From contig CAAGGQ010000150.1 of the NCBI GenBank assembly GCA_900769475.1, forward strand, positions 1-27,449: a stretch of 27,449 bases of DNA. Reading direction: 5' to 3'. Within the stretch, counting starts at the first letter, position 1, and every line of letters begins with the position of its first letter. The translations under genes were made by a program, and so were the position numbers. Shown here one piece after another: positions 6,860 to 13,622 of this stretch. This stretch comes from Clostridia bacterium. Its GTDB lineage: Bacteria > Bacillota > Clostridia > Oscillospirales > CAG-272. The notes under the pieces are model-generated. The model worked only from the letters and a program-made list of their open reading frames with translations, was not told the origin of the DNA and did no database searches.

Positions 6860-7432
6860 ATGGAATATAAAGAACCCAACTTAATGGAATCCTGCGTGCA
6901 CTCTCAGCTGGTCTACGACGGGAAGGTGGTGCATCTCTACGTGGACGAGGTGGCTCTGCCTGACGGTAGCCACGGCGTGCGGGAATACGTCAAGCACATT
7001 GGCGCGGTGGCGGTGCTTCCTCTAACCGAGGAGGGCGAGGTCATTTGCGTGCAGCAGTACCGCTATGCTCACGGCGTGGTGATGACCGAGATCCCCGCCG
7101 GCAAGCTGGATAGCCGAGAGGAGGATCACGTGGAGGCGGCGTTGCGGGAGCTTCGGGAAGAGACCGGGGCCGGCTGTCAGCGCCTGACCTACTTGGGGCT
7201 GTTCCGCTCCACGCCGGCCATTCTGGATGAAAAGATCGACCTCTATCTTGCCGAGGGGCTGACCTATGGGGAGCAGGATCTGGACGAGGATGAATTTCTC
7301 AACGTGGTCCGCATTCCCCTGCAGACCCTGGTAGACGAGGTGATGGCGGGCAAGATCGCCGACGGCAAGACCCAAGTGGCGGTGCTCAAGGTCAACGAGC
7401 TGTTGCGCCGCAGAAAAGAGGGAAGAGCATGA
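6860..7432 (+). CDS. Nudix hydrolase, ADP-ribose pyrophosphatase type
   Basis: A 190-residue protein. The ADP-ribose pyrophosphatase group splits ADP-ribose into AMP and ribose-5-phosphate, clearing a reactive metabolite. Residues 81-104 form the Nudix box (GKLDSREEDH then ALRELREETGAG), with the metal-binding Glu residues of REETG. There is one more residue than the canonical spacing between the leading Gly and the helix Arg. Upstream, the HLYVDEVALPDG...REYVKHIGAVAVLPL and VCVQQYR-like strands are typical of the ADPRase branch. The start at 6860 is set by the GAAGGAAG ribosome site and the promoter at 6797; the open frame further upstream crosses the promoter. It overlaps the next gene by ATGA (7429-7432), so the two are translationally coupled. 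Confidence 0.9.
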   Translation: MEYKEPNLMESCVHSQLVYDGKVVHLYVDEVALPDGSHGVREYVKHIGAVAVLPLTEEGEVICVQQYRYAHGVVMTEIPAGKLDSREEDHVEAALRELREETGAGCQRLTYLGLFRSTPAILDEKIDLYLAEGLTYGEQDLDEDEFLNVVRIPLQTLVDEVMAGKIADGKTQVAVLKVNELLRRRKEGRA

Positions 7433-7938
7433 AAAAGACCAAAGTGATGATCAAGATCCTCACTACCCGCTACGAGAGTGGGCAGGGGATGGAGGAGGAC
7501 GGCGAGAAGTGCTCCTTTGGGGAGGATGCCGCCGAGGGGGTGGAGCCCGAAACCTCCGAGATGTGGACCGAGGGACGCCTGGTAGAGGGGGGCAGCCGTG
7601 TGGAGCTGATCTACGAAGAGGGCGCCTTGAGTGGCATGGAGGGCTCGGTCACGTCGGTGGGATTTGAGCGCACGGTGCCCGAGCTGGTGACCATGATGCG
7701 CACGGGCCCCGTGTCCACCGCCCTGGTATTTGAGGAGGACGCGCGGCACATTTGCGTGTATAACACGCCCTTTTCCACCTTTGAGGTTTGTACCATTACC
7801 AAAAAAGTGAACAACCAACTGCTCTCCCGGGGATTGCTGGAGCTGGACTACCAGCTGGAGATCCAGGGGGCCTACGCCGAGCGGTGCCAAATGTCGATCC
7901 TGGTGCGCAAGCAGGAAGACGGATTGCTTTCCATTTAA
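7429..7938 (+). CDS. DUF1934 (YwiB-like) beta-barrel protein
   Basis: A 169-residue protein with the DUF1934 pattern: an N-terminal VMIKILTTRYESG strand, a Thr/Glu-rich middle (EMWTEGRLVEGGSRVELIYEEGALSGMEG), the central FERTVPELVTMMRTGPVSTALVFEE segment and the closing LELDYQLEIQGAYAERCQMSILVRK strands. The family folds as a small calycin-like beta-barrel; its biochemical role is unknown. It is coupled to the upstream Nudix gene by a 4-bp ATGA overlap and followed by a strong terminator at 7951-7979, so it closes a two-gene operon. There is an acidic insertion after residue 20 (EEDGEKCSFGEDAAEGVEPE). Confidence 0.82.
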   Translation: MKKTKVMIKILTTRYESGQGMEEDGEKCSFGEDAAEGVEPETSEMWTEGRLVEGGSRVELIYEEGALSGMEGSVTSVGFERTVPELVTMMRTGPVSTALVFEEDARHICVYNTPFSTFEVCTITKKVNNQLLSRGLLELDYQLEIQGAYAERCQMSILVRKQEDGLLSI

Positions 7939-7950
7939 TATGATAAAAAA

Positions 7951-7979
7951 AGCCTCTCGCTCGTCGGGAGGCTTTTTTT
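7951..7979 (+). terminator. Rho-independent terminator after the Nudix-DUF1934 operon
   Basis: AGCCTC (7951-7956) pairs with GAGGCT (7968-7973), extended inward by C-G pairs, and is followed by seven T. A run of seven A before the stem gives T-tracts on both strands. Confidence 0.9.
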
Positions 7980-8237
7980 GTTTCGGTATAACGTGTCATC
8001 TCAGAGCAGGCTCGCAAGCTCGCCAAAAATATCCGGGGGATGTTTTTCGTAGTCGAACCCGACCCAAGGGAGGGCGGCACGCGTGGCGTGACGGGATCTT
8101 GTAACGAGTCTTGCAAGTCTTTACGTGTTATGAAAGTTACTTTTTCTACAAAAGCTAGCAGAATCCCTTTTTGGATCTCCTCTTTTTGGGACAGCGCAAA
8201 ATGCCCTCAAAATGGGAATTTCCAGATTTTAGGAAAG

Positions 8238-8278
8238 TTCGTCATGACGAATAATAATTGTTCGTCATGACGAACAAT
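8238..8278. promoter_or_regulatory. Twin palindromes, candidate operator pair
   Basis: The 14-bp perfect palindrome TTCGTCATGACGAA occurs at 8238-8251 and again at 8261-8274, with centres 23 bp apart, about two helical turns. The second copy is part of a perfect 22-bp palindrome (8257-8278). The spacing and symmetry suit two dimers of a TetR- or MarR-type repressor on one face of the DNA. No regulator of those families is encoded in the window, and the nearest promoter I can support is 195 bp downstream. Confidence 0.5.
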
Positions 8279-8345
8279 GCAAATCGCAAGATATTACAAG
8301 AAAATTTAGAAAAAAATAAAAATCCTTTCAAATATTGCGAAAATA

Positions 8346-8383
8346 TATTCCATAATATAGTAAATATGGGAGATTATGGAATA
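8346..8383. repeat. 11-bp perfect inverted repeat in AT-rich leader
   Basis: TATTCCATAAT (8346-8356) and ATTATGGAATA (8373-8383) are exact reverse complements, 16 bp apart. It could be a protein-binding site or a weak hairpin; it has no T-tract. Confidence 0.5.
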
Positions 8384-8398
8384 AATAGGAAATCTTGT

Positions 8399-8456
8399 AT
8401 AGCCGATTTTTAAAAAAAACGGCTATCGAAAACCGAAAAATATAGCCTTTTTTTTT
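8399..8456 (+). promoter_or_regulatory. Mutually exclusive hairpins ending in a terminator (attenuator-like)
   Basis: Three short arms alternate: ATAGCCG (8399-8405), CGGCTAT (8420-8426) and ATAGCC (8442-8447), the last followed by nine T (8448-8456). The middle arm can pair with the first (7 bp, extendable through the T/A runs) or with the third (6 bp), which would make a terminator. This is the geometry of an antiterminator/terminator switch. A promoter feeding it was not identified with confidence, and the promoter at 8469 lies downstream, so the switch would act on an upstream transcript only. Confidence 0.4.
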
Positions 8457-8468
8457 GATTTTTGGTAG

Positions 8469-8497
8469 TATACAAATCAAAAAAAATCGTGTATAAT
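8469..8497 (+). promoter_or_regulatory. Sigma-A promoter for the Cys-rich protein / secreted protein / micropeptide operon
   Basis: TATACA (8469-8474), 17-bp spacer, perfect TATAAT (8492-8497). The leader would be about 49 nt to the ATG at 8553. Confidence 0.75.
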
Positions 8498-8552
8498 GGT
8501 TCCACAGGCAAAACGAGAATGGTTTTGCAGACCCAAAGAAAGGAGAACGTCC

Positions 8553-8894
8553 ATGCCCAAAATCCCACGCAGGGAAGGGGACCTGTACAAGGTGCTTCAG
8601 GTGTTTGACCGCACGTTTGAGGTGCGGTACGGGTACTACGAGGCCTTTGAACGGGAGAAGGCCGATCCCATTCCCATTTATCCGGATTTGGAGGCCGAGG
8701 CGCACTACACAGCGCAGGGTTACCGATTGGTCACACAGATGCAGGACATGTGCGAGCACGCAGAGTTTCGCAAAAAAAAGCTGCGCGACCCCTGCTGTGG
8801 AAACTGCAAGCATTTTGAGCACGGCGACGAGCTCCTGGGGCGATGCAACTGTTCCCAAAACATGAGGCAATTCCAAAATCTTCCCAACGAATAG
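8553..8894 (+). CDS. Cys-rich small protein, hypothetical
   Basis: A 113-residue protein I do not recognise. The ATG at 8553 has AAAGGAG 7 nt upstream. An in-frame ATG at 8496 overlaps the -10 box and is rejected. The first 85 residues are charged and soluble with no signal peptide. The C-terminal 30 residues carry a cluster of Cys and His: CCGNCKHF, then about 9 residues, then GRCNC. This CxxCxxF...GxCxC pattern recalls small metal-binding (zinc- or iron-sulfur-type) modules found at the ends of clostridial proteins. It is 15 bp upstream of the secreted 1199-aa protein and under one promoter with it, so a supporting role (assembly, regulation) is possible but unproven. Confidence 0.75.
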   Translation: MPKIPRREGDLYKVLQVFDRTFEVRYGYYEAFEREKADPIPIYPDLEAEAHYTAQGYRLVTQMQDMCEHAEFRKKKLRDPCCGNCKHFEHGDELLGRCNCSQNMRQFQNLPNE

Positions 8895-8909
8895 GAAAGG
8901 AAAACAACT

Positions 8910-11900
8910 ATGAAAACAAGAACCACAAAGATCACGGGCATTCTGATAACCCTTGTCATGCTCGCAACCATGCTTGGCGCGTTTACGCTGAGCGCAAGCG
9001 CGGCGGATCCCGTCCCTGTTGCCAGAGTAGGTGACGTGGAATACACCGATTTCGCCACCGCTCTGTCCAACTGGGTGGACGGCACGACCCTGACCCTTTT
9101 GGATGACGTAAGCTATGACACCACCATCGAGGTCCTCGACAAGACCGTCACCTTGGATCTCAACGGCCACACCCTGGATATGTCCACGGTGAATTCGGCC
9201 ATCATGATCGGCGATTATGATTCTCCTACCGGCGTCCTGACCATTCAGGATAGCGGCATCAACGGCACGCTGAAGGGAAAGATCAACACGGTGGTGGTAG
9301 GTGGTGTGCTGTACCTGAACAGCGGCAACCTGACGGGACGTATCTTTGTTCATACAGTTGGTACTGCCAATATCACCGGCGGTAGTATTACCGGATCTTA
9401 TATTGATAGTGAAGGTACGCTCAACATCACCGGCGGCGTTTTCGATTTGGGAGTTGTAGGTAGAAAAATGACAACGATTTCCGGTTCTCCCGAGTTTAAA
9501 GTATACTTGGATATCTCGGGAGGCACAGCCACCATTTCCGGCACGCCCAAATTGTCCTGGCTGAAGGTCTTTTATGGAGCCACCGTTACTCTGAACACCC
9601 AGCCCGCCGAGGGCGAGACCTGGGATGTGTATATGGAAAATCCTTCGTCGGGCACCTTTGCCGTTCCCGGTGAGGGCATAGAGCTGGATGCCTCCCGATT
9701 CCATTCTGACAGAATAGACTTTGCCGTGGTTAAGAACGCCGACGGCTCCCTGGCGCTGGCTTGCCACCATGCCACCAGCACCCACACCACCGGCACCAAC
9801 AACGGCGACGGCACTCACGCCTATACCTGCACTGTTTGTCAAACCACCCAGAACGAGGCGCATCGCTTTGTGAACGGCTACTGCGATATCTGCAACGCTC
9901 CCAAGCCCTACACCGTAACGCTTCTCGACAATTTCGGCGTGGAGATCGTTAGCGGCCACGTGGCCTACCACGGACAGGACCTGACCGTGGAGCTGAAGAA
10001 TATTGCCAGCTTGACCCGCCCCGAGGTTTTCGTTTCCTTTATGGAGATCAATGGACGCAGGCAGGAACATGAAGAGTACTATGATAGCAATACCAATCTC
10101 CTGACCATCCCCGGAGAATACATCAACGGCGACGTGGTTATCAACGCTCGCGCTTGCATTACCGTAACCCTGCAAATCAACGGCGGCATTCTGAATAGCA
10201 TTTGGGAAATGCATCTTATCGTCAACGGCGACATGGCAACCTTGTCGGAGGAGTTCTCCGAATGTGGGTGGAGTATCCACTTCCCCCAAATGTTCAGTAA
10301 GACCGGCTATCTCTGCGCCGGTATCAAGGACACCGGCACCGGCACCGTTTACACGAAATATATCACGCTGATGAGCGATCTGTCCCTGGAGGTTCTCTGG
10401 GAGGAATGCACTCACGAGAGCGGCACCTACACCGATAACGGCGGCGGCACTCATCACCTGGTCTGCACTCCCTGCGGTACCAATACTGACCTGCCTCACA
10501 ATGCTACCTACACCAACAACGGCGTGGATCATCATGCGATCTGCGAGGATTGCTTCCTGAATAAGGACGAGGCGCATCGCTTTGAAAACGGCTTCTGCAC
10601 CGGTTGCCAAGTGATTGGTGGCTTCTGCGGCGTCGAGGGCGACGGCACTAACCTCTGGTGGACCCTGATCGACGGAACCATGACCGTTTACGGCACGGGT
10701 GCGATGGAGAATTACGATTCCGGGGCATCTTATTGGGGAGCAAACTATTTCAACGATATTCAAAAGGTTGTGATTATGGACGGGGTGACCTCCATTGGCA
10801 ACTATGGGTTCTACGGTTGCACGGCTCTGACCGAGATTACCATTCCTGCAAGCGTAAAAACCATTGGCATGAGTGCCTTTGGTCTTTGCACATCGTTGAC
10901 CGAGATCACCATTCCAGAGAGTGTGAGCTCCATTGGCAATGATGCATTCTACACTTGCACGGCTCTCACCACCGTTTACGTTTCCTGCTCTTGGAACGAG
11001 AATCCTCTGTACCACTTTGACACAGAGGCAACCACCGTGGTTATGGAGCGTCACAACGGTACCTATGAGATGTTCAGCTACAACGCCGGTGTTATCACCT
11101 GTGATCAATGCAACGGACGCCTTGATGTCACAGTCAACGGCACCTCATGGCAGTTCTACGGTTTGAAGTGGAACTCCGTAAATTACGAACAGATCGTAAC
11201 CATCAACGGTAAGGTAATGGAGGGCACCTGGAAATTTGATGCATCCTCCGAGAGCGAAAGACCTTTGGAGGGCGGCAGCTTCTTCAAGGCGACCTTTACT
11301 CCCAGCAATCCTGCCTATGATCCATTTGAGCACTATGCATACTTCTATCTCCGTCCCGTATATCCCAACCTTGTCTTTACCGCCGATAAGGACGTCTACC
11401 TTCCCGGTGACACCGTAGAAATCACTGCCGGCGTTGGTCATCCCCTCTACCCCGAGGCAACCGATCTGGTACAGCCCGAGATCACCGAGATCACCTACGT
11501 GATCGGTAACGGCGAGCCTCAGATTCTGGTAGGCAACTCCTTCGTGATCCCCGCCGATGCTGCCGGTAAGACCATTTCCTTCACCGTAAAGGTGGCAAAG
11601 GTGGACGGCTGCTACTCCGAGCGCATCAGCACCTACACTGTAGAGGTGGCCAAGGATTCTGCTATCATCGGTTCCTCTGTGACCGTGGGAAGCGACCTGG
11701 CCATGAACTATTACGTAACCCTTGGCAACGAGGGACTCCTGGAGAACGGCAAGACCCTGGCAATGCTCTTCAAGCTTGGCAACAAGGAGATCCTGGTAGA
11801 TACCTACACCGTGGTGAACGGTCAGTACGTATTCGCTCTCGAGCACATTGCTCCCCAACAGATGAGCGATCGCATTGACGCCCAGCTGCTCCTGGTGGAC

Positions 11901-12509
11901 GGCGAGGAAAGCTCGGTTCTGGCATCCCACCTGGACTACAGCGTAAAGAAGAACGTGCAGGATCTGCTCAAGCTCTATGCCGAGGATACGGCTCTGGTAC
12001 AGCTCCTCACCGATCTGCTGGTTTACGGTGAAGCGGCGCAGAAGTACATGGGCTACAACACCGAGGATCTGGCTACCAACGGCATTACCGGCATGGCCCC
12101 CACCTCTACGGCCCTGCCCGAGACCTCCGACCGCGTTCTGACCAAGGTTGCTGACGGCAACGCAAGCTTTACCTCGGTAGGCGTATGGTTTGGCACCGCC
12201 AATCGGATCTACGTGAAGCTCAACACCACCGAGAATGTGACCCTGGTGGTAAAGGTTGGCGATACCGTGATCGGCACCTACACCGACCTAGCCGAGGCGA
12301 TCCTCTACACCGGTGACATTGCAGCTACCGATTTTGACGCGATCTATACCTTTGAGCTGTACGAGGACGAAACTCTGGTACAGACCCTGACCTACAGCAT
12401 CAATTCCTACGCACATGCAAAGCAGAACAGCACCAACGCCGCCATGGCTGAACTTGCCAAGGCTCTGTACCGTTACGGTGTATCTGCCGAGGCATATGCC
12501 AACAAGTAA
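8910..12509 (+). CDS. Large secreted mosaic protein with beta-helix, BspA-like leucine-rich repeats and Ig-like modules
   Basis: A 1199-residue exported protein. Residues 1-31 are a classic signal peptide (basic start, hydrophobic core, cleavage after ASA before ADP). Residues 40-230 look like short right-handed beta-helix turns (LNITGGVFD, LDISGGTATISG). Residues 285-330 and 500-567 hold paired Cys/His segments with the pattern HxC..CxxC (TCTVCQTTQNEAHRF, CDIC, CEDCF, CTGC), which look like small repeated metal- or disulfide-bound modules. Residues 568-695 are BspA-like LRR_5 repeats (IGNYGFYGCTALTEITIP, repeated three times). Residues about 815-915 look Ig-like. Residues 920-1199 form a C-terminal module ending in a helix (MAELAKALYRYGVSAEAY). 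No LPxTG motif, C-terminal membrane helix or S-layer homology repeat is visible, so how it stays on the cell is unclear. BspA-like proteins are often adhesins; that role is inference. AGGAAAGGA precedes the ATG. Confidence 0.88.
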   Translation: MKTRTTKITGILITLVMLATMLGAFTLSASAADPVPVARVGDVEYTDFATALSNWVDGTTLTLLDDVSYDTTIEVLDKTVTLDLNGHTLDMSTVNSAIMIGDYDSPTGVLTIQDSGINGTLKGKINTVVVGGVLYLNSGNLTGRIFVHTVGTANITGGSITGSYIDSEGTLNITGGVFDLGVVGRKMTTISGSPEFKVYLDISGGTATISGTPKLSWLKVFYGATVTLNTQPAEGETWDVYMENPSSGTFAVPGEGIELDASRFHSDRIDFAVVKNADGSLALACHHATSTHTTGTNNGDGTHAYTCTVCQTTQNEAHRFVNGYCDICNAPKPYTVTLLDNFGVEIVSGHVAYHGQDLTVELKNIASLTRPEVFVSFMEINGRRQEHEEYYDSNTNLLTIPGEYINGDVVINARACITVTLQINGGILNSIWEMHLIVNGDMATLSEEFSECGWSIHFPQMFSKTGYLCAGIKDTGTGTVYTKYITLMSDLSLEVLWEECTHESGTYTDNGGGTHHLVCTPCGTNTDLPHNATYTNNGVDHHAICEDCFLNKDEAHRFENGFCTGCQVIGGFCGVEGDGTNLWWTLIDGTMTVYGTGAMENYDSGASYWGANYFNDIQKVVIMDGVTSIGNYGFYGCTALTEITIPASVKTIGMSAFGLCTSLTEITIPESVSSIGNDAFYTCTALTTVYVSCSWNENPLYHFDTEATTVVMERHNGTYEMFSYNAGVITCDQCNGRLDVTVNGTSWQFYGLKWNSVNYEQIVTINGKVMEGTWKFDASSESERPLEGGSFFKATFTPSNPAYDPFEHYAYFYLRPVYPNLVFTADKDVYLPGDTVEITAGVGHPLYPEATDLVQPEITEITYVIGNGEPQILVGNSFVIPADAAGKTISFTVKVAKVDGCYSERISTYTVEVAKDSAIIGSSVTVGSDLAMNYYVTLGNEGLLENGKTLAMLFKLGNKEILVDTYTVVNGQYVFALEHIAPQQMSDRIDAQLLLVDGEESSVLASHLDYSVKKNVQDLLKLYAEDTALVQLLTDLLVYGEAAQKYMGYNTEDLATNGITGMAPTSTALPETSDRVLTKVADGNASFTSVGVWFGTANRIYVKLNTTENVTLVVKVGDTVIGTYTDLAEAILYTGDIAATDFDAIYTFELYEDETLVQTLTYSINSYAHAKQNSTNAAMAELAKALYRYGVSAEAYANK

Positions 12510-12525
12510 GAAAGGAGAACGGAAC

Positions 12526-12660
12526 ATGGAAAACAAGAAGACCTACGTTTCCCCCCTTGCAGAGGTAACTCTGTTGTTGGAGGAGGACATCCTCACAACC
12601 AGCGGCGGTTTTTCCGGCGAGGATGAGGATCTGCTCTCCTTGATCGACCTTGATCGTTGA
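12526..12660 (+). CDS. 44-aa micropeptide with conserved SGGFSGEDEDLLSL end
   Basis: A 44-residue peptide starting at ATG 12526 with AAAGGAG 9 nt upstream, 16 bp after the stop of the secreted protein and before the operon terminator. The form is a polar N-terminus (MENKKTYVSP), an EV-L-L-L-EEDILT segment, then Ser26-Gly-Gly and an acidic C-terminus ending IDLDR. It aligns without gaps to the peptide at 20194-20313: 23 of 39 positions are identical, and positions 26-39 are all identical, although six of those 14 codons differ. It has no signal peptide. Short proteins of the general form YxxPxxE...DxxTxSG occur, to my memory, in many gut Clostridia and Bacteroidetes with no known role. The Gly-Gly recalls double-glycine leader peptides, but no C39 peptidase transporter is present. 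Confidence 0.8.
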   Translation: MENKKTYVSPLAEVTLLLEEDILTTSGGFSGEDEDLLSLIDLDR

Positions 12661-12676
12661 TCCCCAAAACCCAAAA

Positions 12677-12753
12677 GCTCCCCGTCGCTTGGCGGGGAGC
12701 AAAGAAAGCCCCTGCGGTCTGCGTCCCGTGACGCTCACCGCAGGGGTGTTTTT
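12677..12753. terminator. Two consecutive hairpins between convergent operons, probably bidirectional terminators
   Basis: First, GCTCCCCG (12677-12684) pairs with CGGGGAGC (12693-12700). Read on the minus strand it is followed by TTTT, suiting the glycyl-radical operon. Second, CCCCTGCGGT (12709-12718) pairs with ACCGCAGGGG (12737-12746), enclosing a loop with its own GCGT/ACGC stem, and is followed by TGTTTTT on the plus strand. That suits the secreted-protein operon. Confidence 0.8.
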
Positions 12754-12757
12754 GCAT

Positions 12758-13612
12758 TTATTTGGTGGGACGGAAGCAAACGATTTCTGCGTCCTCCTCC
12801 AGGATCTGGAGCACGGCGGGCTCCACCAGGGTGCCGCGACCGTCAAAGGCCCAAACCACCTGCTTTTCCCGGGTCACCTCAAAGAAGTGGATCCCTTCGT
12901 CGGCGTGTCCGTGGCCCATCCAGTTGGAGAGCACCAGGTTGCCGTTCCCGAGCAGCTGAATACCCAGGAGCCAGCGGATGTTCATCTCGGGGATGTCGGC
13001 GTGGGTCAGCGACCACACCTCGTTGCCCTCGGCGTCCAGCTCGTAGGCGCCGCTCATGCAGGTATATACCAGATTCCCGCTTGGGAGCTGCACAAAGCCA
13101 AAGGCGTCGGGACGGATGGAATAATCCTTCTCCGGGGTCCCGTCTGCTGCAAATCGGCGGATCCGATTCAGGCCGGGCTGGAGGGCGTAGTAGCAATCCC
13201 CGATCTTGCGCACCATGCGCAGGCATTCGTGGGATTTGCCCTCGTAGGGGAGGGGGATCTCCATGGCGATCTCACCCGCGGGCGTGACCTCCACCATCCG
13301 CTTGGGGCCAAGCTCGCCCACCAGCACGTTACCGTTGGGAAGGGGCTGACAGCTAAAGACCTCCTTTTCGGTGCAGTAGAGCATGGTTCTTTCGCTACCG
13401 TCGGGGGAGAGAATACTAAAGCCGTCGCTGGGGGCGTGCTTACCAAAATGGGGATACAGGATCCGTCCGTCGGGGAGAATGAAGACGTCAAAGCAGGAGG
13501 TGATGTCATTCAGCTCCCGCAGGATTCTGCCGTCCTCATCAAACCAAACCATTTTCTTGGCGGCGGTGTCCACGCATACGAAACGGTGTCTTTCGGTTCC
13601 CGTGATCTTCAT
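12758..13612 (-). CDS. Cytosolic beta-propeller protein of the glycyl-radical operon, function unknown
   Basis: A 284-residue protein with repeated blade-like units: FILPDGRILYPHFG, ILSPDGSERTML, PLPNGNVLVGELG...VEVTPAGEIAMEI, QLPSGNLVYTCM...ELDAEGNEVWSL, LLGNGNLVLSNW...FEVTREKQVVWAF. The 'lpnGNlLv...v.Evd..GevvW' cadence is that of PQQ/NHL or arylsulfotransferase-like propellers, probably six blades. There is no signal peptide, so it should be cytosolic. It starts 10 bp after the alcohol dehydrogenase stop with AAGGAG upstream, and the operon's terminator follows. Conserved catalytic residues are not apparent. It could sense or bind the operon's substrate, or be a structural partner; neither can be shown here. 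Such a propeller is not a usual companion of glycyl-radical enzymes. Confidence 0.78.
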   Translation of the reverse strand: MKITGTERHRFVCVDTAAKKMVWFDEDGRILRELNDITSCFDVFILPDGRILYPHFGKHAPSDGFSILSPDGSERTMLYCTEKEVFSCQPLPNGNVLVGELGPKRMVEVTPAGEIAMEIPLPYEGKSHECLRMVRKIGDCYYALQPGLNRIRRFAADGTPEKDYSIRPDAFGFVQLPSGNLVYTCMSGAYELDAEGNEVWSLTHADIPEMNIRWLLGIQLLGNGNLVLSNWMGHGHADEGIHFFEVTREKQVVWAFDGRGTLVEPAVLQILEEDAEIVCFRPTK

Positions 13613-13622
13613 TTTGGGCTCC

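Larger units (their letters stand above)
7980..8468. other. Long intergenic region, no supportable gene
   Basis: This 490-bp stretch changes from GC-rich (7990-8110) to strongly AT-rich (8120-8468). No frame has both a ribosome site and a protein-like composition. On the minus strand a frame ending in TGA at 8001-8003 reads GFDYEKHPPDIFGELASLL at its end and is open back to about 8120 without a start. It could be the relic of a gene's 3' end. The AT-rich part holds twin palindromes, an 11-bp inverted repeat and a group of competing hairpins, listed separately. Confidence 0.6.

Noticed and set aside
8040..8115. tRNA gene suggested by a GTCGAACCCGAC-like stretch
   Set aside because: No acceptor, D or anticodon stems can be drawn around it.
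8328..11108. A very long (926-codon) minus-strand open frame opposite the secreted protein
   Set aside because: It has no ribosome site or domain, its sequence is the low-complexity mirror of the real gene, and the plus frame has a signal peptide and recognisable repeats.
12526..12660. Calling the micropeptides bacteriocin or RiPP precursors
   Set aside because: The Gly-Gly is suggestive, but no maturation enzyme, C39 peptidase or dedicated exporter is in the window, and the acidic end is unlike typical core peptides.
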